This document shows positions 35,853 to 42,206 of a stretch of DNA of 42,206 nt, in pieces. Position numbers and translations under genes: made by a program. The DNA comes from Alphaproteobacteria bacterium (lineage in GTDB: Bacteria > Pseudomonadota > Alphaproteobacteria > Micropepsales > Micropepsaceae), in contig JAGWXR010000003.1 of NCBI GenBank assembly GCA_018969785.1, forward strand, positions 1 through 42,206, given 5' to 3'. Below the pieces are notes generated by a model. The model was not told where the DNA came from. It saw only the letters and a list, made by a program, of their open reading frames with translations, and did no database searches. How positions within the stretch are numbered: position 1 is the stretch's first letter; every line of letters starts with the position of its first letter.

Positions 35853-37841
35853 TCAGGTCTCGAACGAGACGATGACCACGCCCTCATTCACCTGGTCGCC
35901 CGCCTTGTAGGGAACCGACTTGATCGTATGATCGCCGGGCGACGAAAGCGTGTGCTCCATCTTCATCGCCTCGAGCACGGCCAAGGCCTGCCCCTTGCGC
36001 ACGCGGTCGCCGGCCTTGACGAGCACTTGCGTGACCTTTCCCGGCATCGGGGAACGGATCTCGCTGCCGGAGGATGTCCCGGTCTCTGCACTGCTGAGTG
36101 GATCATGCACCTCCACCGCGAAGTTGTACCCCCGCAGCAGCACCGCAAGCTGGAAACGCGAGCGGACGACGCTGCCCGTCACCCGCCGCCCGTCAAAAAT
36201 CGCCTCGATGCGGTCACCGTCGACATGGCGCGCACTCACATCAAGGCGCTGATCGCCCTCGGCGAAGCACCAGCCTGCCGGACCATGCTGAACAACGACA
36301 TCGCGCGGCTTGCCACCCACCGTCAGCCGGACCATCTCTGACTGCCGCATCCCGCCCAGGCGCCACCCGTCGAGCACATCCCAGGGCGTACGCACGGTTC
36401 CCGCCCGGGAACGCTCGAGCAGCAGGTGCACGACTGCAAGCCGCACAGCATCCTCGCCAAGCCCGTCAGGCACCGCAATGAGAGCAGCCTTGTGACGGTC
36501 GATGAAGCCCGTGTCGACATGCCCGTCGATCATCGCCTGATGCCGCAGCGTCGAGACAAGAAACCCGAGGTTCGTGCGCACGCCCGCAACCTCGGCTGTC
36601 TCAAGTGCATCCGACAGCACGCCCAGCGCCGCCTCGCGCGTCCGGCTCCACGCGATGACCTTGGCAATCATCGGATCATAGAACATCGACACCTCGCCGC
36701 CCTCGGCGACGCCGGCGTCCACGCGCACATGCTCACCCGCAGCCGGCAGGCGCAACCGCGCGAGCCGCCCCGTGGACGGCAGGAACCCCTTGGCGGGATC
36801 CTCCGCATAGAGCCGCACCTCGACCGCATGGCCCTCGATGCGAAGCCCATCCTGCCCGACCGGCAGCTTCTCGCCAGCAGCCACGCGCAGCTGCCATTCG
36901 ACAAGGTCGTGCCCTGTGATCATTTCAGTGACAGGGTGCTCGACCTGAAGCCGTGTGTTCATCTCCATGAAATAGAAGCCGTCGTCCGTAAGCCCCTTAG
37001 AGCCGTCGACGATGAACTCGACCGTGCCCGCCCCGCGATAGCCAATCGCCTTTGCGCAGGTGACAGCGGCCTCGCCCATCCTGGCCCGCAGGCTCTCGGG
37101 CATGCCCGGCGCGGGCGCCTCCTCCACAACCTTCTGGTGGCGCCGCTGCAGCGAGCAGTCGCGCTCGAACAGATGGACGGCATTGCCATGGCTGTCGGCA
37201 AACACCTGGATTTCGATATGGCGCGGTGATGCCACGTATTTTTCGACGAGCACCCGCGCATCCCCGAAGGACGCCTGCGCCTCGCGTTGCGCGCCCTCAA
37301 GCGCCTTTCCGAAGTCGCCCGCGGCATCGACCCGCCGCATGCCCTTGCCGCCACCGCCAGCCACCGCCTTGATGAGCACGGGATAACCGATGCGCCCCGC
37401 TTCCCCTGCAAGGTGCTCAGGCGACTGGTCATCCCCGAAATAGCCGGGCACGACCGGAACGCCCGCCTTGATCATAAGGGCCTTGGCGGCATCCTTGAGC
37501 CCCATCGCCCGGATGGCAGACGCGGGCGGCCCCACGAACACGATGCCGGCCGCCTGGCAGGCCTCTGCAAAGGCCGGGTTCTCCGACAGGAACCCATAGC
37601 CCGGATGAATGGCCTCGGCACCCGTCATGCGCGCCGCCGCAAGGATCGCCTCGATGCTCAGATAGCTTTCCCGCGCCGGCGCCGGACCGATGCGCACCGA
37701 CTGGTCCGCCATCGCCACATGCAGGCCGCAGGCATCCGCATCCGAGTGCACGGCGATCGTCCGCAGCCCAAGCCGTCGGGCGGTGCGAATGACGCGACAG
37801 GCAATCTCGCCGCGATTGGCGATCAGGAGTGACTTGAACAT
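35853..37841 (-). CDS. mccA: 3-methylcrotonyl-CoA carboxylase biotin-containing (alpha) subunit
   Basis: 662 aa from MFKSLLIANRGEIACRVIRTARRLGL; 'AEAIHPGYGFLSENPAF', 'GGGGKGMRRVD', C-terminal BCCP 'AVLEAMKMEHTL'. Subtype supported by the adjacent mccB-like gene and hydratase. Confidence 0.9.
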   Translation of the reverse strand: MFKSLLIANRGEIACRVIRTARRLGLRTIAVHSDADACGLHVAMADQSVRIGPAPARESYLSIEAILAAARMTGAEAIHPGYGFLSENPAFAEACQAAGIVFVGPPASAIRAMGLKDAAKALMIKAGVPVVPGYFGDDQSPEHLAGEAGRIGYPVLIKAVAGGGGKGMRRVDAAGDFGKALEGAQREAQASFGDARVLVEKYVASPRHIEIQVFADSHGNAVHLFERDCSLQRRHQKVVEEAPAPGMPESLRARMGEAAVTCAKAIGYRGAGTVEFIVDGSKGLTDDGFYFMEMNTRLQVEHPVTEMITGHDLVEWQLRVAAGEKLPVGQDGLRIEGHAVEVRLYAEDPAKGFLPSTGRLARLRLPAAGEHVRVDAGVAEGGEVSMFYDPMIAKVIAWSRTREAALGVLSDALETAEVAGVRTNLGFLVSTLRHQAMIDGHVDTGFIDRHKAALIAVPDGLGEDAVRLAVVHLLLERSRAGTVRTPWDVLDGWRLGGMRQSEMVRLTVGGKPRDVVVQHGPAGWCFAEGDQRLDVSARHVDGDRIEAIFDGRRVTGSVVRSRFQLAVLLRGYNFAVEVHDPLSSAETGTSSGSEIRSPMPGKVTQVLVKAGDRVRKGQALAVLEAMKMEHTLSSPGDHTIKSVPYKAGDQVNEGVVIVSFET

Positions 37842-37848
37842 GACAGCC

Positions 37849-38649
37849 CTATTCGGCCCAGCGCGGCTTGCGCTTCTGAAGGAAGGCCGAGAGGCCTTCC
37901 TTGGCCTCGTCGCTGGCCCGCCGCTCGGCGATGCGCCGCGATGTATCGGCACGCAATCCCGCGTCGATGGGGCGCCCCTCGACGGCCCGGATGAGGTCCT
38001 TGGCGGCATCGATCGCACCCGGCGCACAGGTGAAGACCTGCTGCACGATGCGCTCGGCCTCCTTGGCGAGGCCATCATTGTCGTCGACCATGATGTGGAT
38101 GAGGCCCAGCGCCCGCGCCGTTTCCGCATCAAAGCGCTCGGCCGTCAGGAAGTATCGGCTCGCAGCCCGCGGGCCGATCGCACGCATCACATAGGGCGAA
38201 ATGACTGCCGGAATGATGCCAAGCCGCACCTCCGAAAGGCCAAAAGAAGCCGAGCGCGTGGCAATCGCAATGTCACAGGCCGAGACCAGCCCGCAACCAC
38301 CAGCCATCGCCGCGCCATGCACCAGCGCGATCGTCACCTGCGGCAGCGTGTGCAGCATGTGCAGCATGCCCGCCATGTCGCCCGCGTCTGCGCGGTTGTC
38401 ATCGCTGGTGTAATCTGCTGCCGCCCTCATCCACGCAAGGTCCGCACCCGCCGAGAAGCTCGGCCCCGCGCCTTCCAGCAGCACCACCCGCACCCCGTCC
38501 GCGCCCTTCAGCGTCTCGAAGATGTCCTTGAGCCGCGTGATCACGTCCGGGTTGAAGGCATTGTGTACCTTCGGCCGGTTGAGCGTGACGACGGCCACCC
38601 CGGCGCGCGTCGTGTTGAGCAGGACGGTATCTTCAATGGCTTCGGTCAT
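37849..38649 (-). CDS. Enoyl-CoA hydratase, probable methylglutaconyl-CoA hydratase
   Basis: 'GAGPSFSAGADLAWMRAAADY', 'ALVHGAAMAGGCGLVSACDIAIATRSASFGLSEVRLGIIPAVISPYV'; in the mcc gene cluster. Confidence 0.88.
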   Translation of the reverse strand: MTEAIEDTVLLNTTRAGVAVVTLNRPKVHNAFNPDVITRLKDIFETLKGADGVRVVLLEGAGPSFSAGADLAWMRAAADYTSDDNRADAGDMAGMLHMLHTLPQVTIALVHGAAMAGGCGLVSACDIAIATRSASFGLSEVRLGIIPAVISPYVMRAIGPRAASRYFLTAERFDAETARALGLIHIMVDDNDGLAKEAERIVQQVFTCAPGAIDAAKDLIRAVEGRPIDAGLRADTSRRIAERRASDEAKEGLSAFLQKRKPRWAE

Positions 38650-38675
38650 GCGCAACCTCTTTCAGCATCCATTTT

Positions 38676-38716
38676 CGGTGACAGTGCACTTATCTCGAAT
38701 AAGTGCACTGTCACCG
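38676..38716. repeat. Perfect 18-bp inverted repeat
   Basis: CGGTGACAGTGCACTTAT (38676-38693)-CTCGA-ATAAGTGCACTGTCACCG (38699-38716); no T tract on either strand. Confidence 0.95.
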
Positions 38717-38723
38717 TAATCAG

Positions 38724-39092
38724 TCAGTGGTGACCGGCATCTCCCGCGTGCCCTTCAGCCGGGGCACGGCGCACGACAAGCACCTTCACCAGGAAGAACA
38801 GCGAGATCACGATAAGGTACCCCGCACCCAGCTCCAGCGCCCGCTGCCAGAAGGACAACTCGACGATCGGCGGCAGTCGCAGCGCCGCCCCGTTCGACAA
38901 GACCGGTAGCAGCACGGCAAAAGCCACGTGCACCAGCACAGCCAGCAGCGTCGAGCCCGGCAACTGCCGCCAGCCCGCCATCATGTAGGCGAAGGCTGCA
39001 CCGATCACGAGGCCCTGCACATTGTTGACGGCATAGAACCCGAGCCGGAAATAGCTCCAGACCAGATCGAGAATGTCGAGCGCCTGCTCCAT
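38724..39092 (-). CDS. Small integral membrane protein, unknown function
   Basis: 122 aa with about 3 hydrophobic segments; start 3 nt downstream of the RNase T2 stop. Confidence 0.72.
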   Translation of the reverse strand: MEQALDILDLVWSYFRLGFYAVNNVQGLVIGAAFAYMMAGWRQLPGSTLLAVLVHVAFAVLLPVLSNGAALRLPPIVELSFWQRALELGAGYLIVISLFFLVKVLVVRRAPAEGHAGDAGHH

Positions 39093-39095
39093 GAC

Positions 39096-39860
39096 TTACT
39101 CCCCGTTTCGCGGCCAGTTCCCGCGTACGTCCAGCATGCGGACCTCGCGGTTGCCGCAATGGCTGCGCCGCACCTGGGCGGAGCATGCACGCGGGCGCAA
39201 CGCCTTGTCCAGACATACCCGGACCTCGGCAATCTCCCGGCGCCGGCAGGTCACGACCACGGCCGACGCCTCAAGCCCGGGATTGGCGGCAACAAACCTG
39301 TCCCGCACGGCGTCAGCCGTCGTCGCCAGCGGCTTCGCGGGCTGGACAAAGGCCTTGGGCACGCTGAGGGCGTCCACTGCACGCGCCGTCGCGCGGAAAT
39401 AGTCGGCAGGGCCGAGCCCCGAACAGGTCCCGTGCTTCTCCCATTGATGCTGCACCAATTGGCGCGAGGGCGAGACCTTCAGCGCAGCCTCCATCACGGC
39501 CGGCGGAACCCGCCGTGGCGCGTCCGCCTCACAGTGGGCTGGCCACCCGCGTGCCGATTGCGGCCAGAGGCCGTGCGCCACGAAACCATAGGCCCGCCCG
39601 GAACGGCACTGCAGGTCATCATCCCGCCCCTGCCCCGCCTCGCTTGCGCAATGCGTAGGCGACCACGACAGCGCCAAGACATAGAAATCGAACGCCCCCG
39701 CCGCAGCGTCATCGGCCCTCGGCGATACCCGGTCCTGTCCGCTCGCCCCCGAAGCCTGCGCCTCGTGCCGCACGGCAGCCGGTGTGCCGGATGGGTCGAA
39801 CTGCTGCTGGATAAGGGCAAAGCCAACCAGCAACACGATCGCAACAAGGGTCTGCATCAT
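39096..39860 (-). CDS. Ribonuclease T2 family protein
   Basis: N-terminal signal/anchor 'MMQTLVAIVLLVGFALIQQQ'; CAS-1 'GFVAHGLWPQ' and CAS-2 'QHQWEKHGTCSG'. Confidence 0.9.
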   Translation of the reverse strand: MMQTLVAIVLLVGFALIQQQFDPSGTPAAVRHEAQASGASGQDRVSPRADDAAAGAFDFYVLALSWSPTHCASEAGQGRDDDLQCRSGRAYGFVAHGLWPQSARGWPAHCEADAPRRVPPAVMEAALKVSPSRQLVQHQWEKHGTCSGLGPADYFRATARAVDALSVPKAFVQPAKPLATTADAVRDRFVAANPGLEASAVVVTCRRREIAEVRVCLDKALRPRACSAQVRRSHCGNREVRMLDVRGNWPRNGE

Positions 39861-39888
39861 GGCACGGGGACTGCGCGGCACGACACCC

Positions 39889-41496
39889 TCACATCCTGAA
39901 CACGCCAAACCACGTCTTCGGGATCGGCGCGTTCAGCGTCGCCGACAGCGCCAGCGCCAGCACGCGGCGCGTGTCGCGCGGTGCGATGATGCCGTCATCC
40001 CAAAGCCGTGCGGTGGCAAAATAGGGATTGCCCTCTTCCTCGTAGCGCGCACGGATCGGCGCCTTGAAGGCTGCCTCGTCATCGGCGCTCCAGCGCTCGC
40101 CGCGCGCCTCCATGCCGTCGCGCTTGACCTGCGCCAGCACGCTTGCCGCCTGCTCGCCGCCCATCACCGAGATGCGCGAGTTCGGCCACGAGAACATGAA
40201 GCGCGGCCCATAGGCCCGCCCGCACATCCCGTAATTGCCCGCCCCATAGGACCCGCCGATGACGAGCGTGATCTTTGGCACCTGCGCACAGGCAACCGCC
40301 GTCACCATCTTCGCCCCGTCCTTGGCGATGCCCCCGGTCTCGTATTTCGAACCGACCATGAAGCCCGAGATATTCTGCAGGAAAAGCAGCGGGATGCCGC
40401 GCTGGCAGGCCAGCTCGATGAAATGCGCTGCCTTCAGCGCCGACTCCGAGAACAGGATCCCGTTATTGGCCAGGATCGCGACCGGCATGCCCCACACATG
40501 CGCAAAGCCGCAGACGAGCGTCGTGCCGTAAAGCTTCTTGAACTCGTCGAACACCGATCCGTCGACGAGCCGCGCGATCACCTCGCGCACGTCATACTGC
40601 GTCGACAGCGACGGCGGCACGATCCCGTCGAGTTCGTTGATGTCATAGGCAGGCTCCACCGGATCACGCAGCGCGACATCCGGGCGCTTCTGCCGGTTGA
40701 GCGTCGTCACGATACGCCGTGCGATCGCCAGCGCATGGGTGTCGTCCTGCGCATAATGGTCAGTCACGCCACTGCGCCGCGAATGCACATCGGCGCCACC
40801 AAGGTCCTCGGCACTGACAACCTCGCCCGTCGCCGCCTTCACGAGCGGCGGCCCGCCGAGGAAGATCGTACCCTGGTTGCGCACGATCACCGTCTCGTCC
40901 GACATGGCCGGCACATAGGCACCGCCCGCCGTGCACGACCCCATCACGACGGCAATCTGCGGAATGCCCAAAGCCGACATATTGGCCTGGTTGTAGAAGA
41001 TGCGCCCGAAATGCTCGCGGTCCGGAAAGATGTCCGCCTGGTTGGGCAGGTTCGCCCCGCCGGAGTCGACAAGATAGATGCAAGGCAGGTTGTTTTCGCG
41101 CGCGATCTCCTGCGCGCGCAGGTGCTTCTTCACGGTGACAGGATAATAGGTCCCGCCCTTGATCGTCGCATCGTTGCAGACGATGACGCACTCCTGCCCC
41201 TCGACCCGCCCGATGCCGGTGATCATGGATGCGGCGTGGATATCCCCCTCGTACATGCCGAAGGCCGCCAGCGGTGAAAGCTCGAGGAAAGGCGTCCCCG
41301 GATCCAGGAGCCGGTTGACCCGCTCCCGCGGCAGAAGCTTGCCGCGCTCGACATGGCGCTGGCGCGAACGCTCGTCACCACCCGTGGCAGCAGCCGCAAG
41401 CCTACCCTGCAATTCGTCTGTCAGTCGCGCCATGGCGGCAGCATTCGCCTTGAAGCGCTCATCGCGTGTTGAAATCGCACTTTCCAGCCGTGACAT
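39889..41496 (-). CDS. mccB: 3-methylcrotonyl-CoA carboxylase carboxyltransferase (beta) subunit
   Basis: 535 aa from [15 protein letters not shown]; '[32 protein letters not shown]', '[56 protein letters not shown]', '[27 protein letters not shown]'. Confidence 0.93.
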   Translation of the reverse strand: MSRLESAISTRDERFKANAAAMARLTDELQGRLAAAATGGDERSRQRHVERGKLLPRERVNRLLDPGTPFLELSPLAAFGMYEGDIHAASMITGIGRVEGQECVIVCNDATIKGGTYYPVTVKKHLRAQEIARENNLPCIYLVDSGGANLPNQADIFPDREHFGRIFYNQANMSALGIPQIAVVMGSCTAGGAYVPAMSDETVIVRNQGTIFLGGPPLVKAATGEVVSAEDLGGADVHSRRSGVTDHYAQDDTHALAIARRIVTTLNRQKRPDVALRDPVEPAYDINELDGIVPPSLSTQYDVREVIARLVDGSVFDEFKKLYGTTLVCGFAHVWGMPVAILANNGILFSESALKAAHFIELACQRGIPLLFLQNISGFMVGSKYETGGIAKDGAKMVTAVACAQVPKITLVIGGSYGAGNYGMCGRAYGPRFMFSWPNSRISVMGGEQAASVLAQVKRDGMEARGERWSADDEAAFKAPIRARYEEEGNPYFATARLWDDGIIAPRDTRRVLALALSATLNAPIPKTWFGVFRM

Positions 41497-41575
41497 GAAA
41501 CATCCTGAACGGAAACAATCGACCCGCGAAACAGGCCACCAGTATTGCGCTTCTTGTTGTTTTTGGGGAAGCTCA

Positions 41576-42206
41576 ATGCAAGACAAAAATGACCTTGAGG
41601 GACAGGAAATGGAAGCCTTTCTGCACGACCTGTCGTGGGTACCGCCGCTGCGCACCGAACTGCTGACCCATATTTTCAACGGCTTCACCTTCCTGGGTTA
41701 CCTTCCCTTCTTCCTCATCTTCCTGCCGATGGGCTACTGGCTGGGCGACAAGGCGGTTTTCACCCGTCTGGTCGTGCTTGTCGGGATCGTCGCCCTGACG
41801 AACTCCTTCCTGAAGGACCTGTTCCAGGACCCACGCCCCGACCTGCAATTCGCCATCGACAAGCGCGTCGGCGACTCCTTCGGCTTCCCCTCAGGGCACT
41901 CACAGATTGCGGTTGCCATGTGGTTCTGGCTGGCGCTCGAGGCCAGGCGAACCTGGGTCTGGATACTCGCCGCAATCGTGGCCACAGGCGTATGCCTCTC
42001 GCGGATCTATCTTGGGGTACACGACGTGGAGGATGTGCTGGGCGGCGCGCTTCTGGGCGTGGCTACCGTCGTGATCTATGCCGGGTTCCTGTCGCCGGAG
42101 TTCGAGCGACTGCAGAAACTCCCCCTCGTGGTGTGGCTGGTTGCGATCGCAGCCCTGGTCCCGATCCTCTGGCAGATCTGGCCATCCGAACCGCGCTCAC
42201 AGGCCA
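41576..42206 (+). CDS. PAP2-family phosphatase, membrane protein, 3'-truncated by window edge
   Basis: '[13 protein letters not shown]', '[20 protein letters not shown]', '[20 protein letters not shown]'; frame open to the end of the window. Confidence 0.88.
   Translation, partial: MQDKNDLEGQEMEAFLHDLSWVPPLRTELLTHIFNGFTFLGYLPFFLIFLPMGYWLGDKAVFTRLVVLVGIVALTNSFLKDLFQDPRPDLQFAIDKRVGDSFGFPSGHSQIAVAMWFWLALEARRTWVWILAAIVATGVCLSRIYLGVHDVEDVLGGALLGVATVVIYAGFLSPEFERLQKLPLVVWLVAIAALVPILWQIWPSEPRSQA

Noticed and set aside
39784-41277. 497-aa plus-strand ORF antisense to mccB
   Set aside because: Shadow ORF; the sense strand carries an intact carboxyltransferase.
1-42206. Search for CRISPR arrays, tRNA/rRNA, IS elements, toxin-antitoxin pairs, phage genes and defence islands
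   Set aside because: No regularly spaced direct repeats, no transposase/integrase motifs and no cloverleaf signal seen by eye. The region reads as conserved backbone chromosome.

Overview
This is a GC-rich alphaproteobacterial chromosomal window, densely packed and mostly housekeeping. Gene content and order (dprA-topA-rnr ... rpmG-pleD-divK-DUF3572-dinB ... clpA-clpS-phasin-dac, plus mipZ) resemble the Rhizobiales/Caulobacterales backbone. Other modules are an ornithine-decarboxylase-like gene, an aguA-aguB pair, a RidA/FemAB-like/HIT cluster, an RHH-less putA, and a methylcrotonyl-CoA carboxylase operon (mccB ... mccA) that contains an RNase T2 gene and a small membrane-protein gene. I found no CRISPR array, prophage, transposase, rRNA, tRNA or recognisable defence system. 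The points most worth checking are: (i) a perfect 18-bp inverted repeat between two mcc-operon genes; (ii) two FNR/FixK-type boxes, upstream of a diheme cytochrome c lipoprotein and of an SDR gene; (iii) a duplicated TGCACTGCA palindrome upstream of a phasin gene; (iv) a DUF1489-like gene that seems to need a CTG start in a 4-nt overlap with an EF-hand gene; (v) an uncharacterised exported 4-Cys protein translationally coupled to clpA. I saw no convincing new multi-gene system. All family calls come from motif recognition by eye, with no database search.
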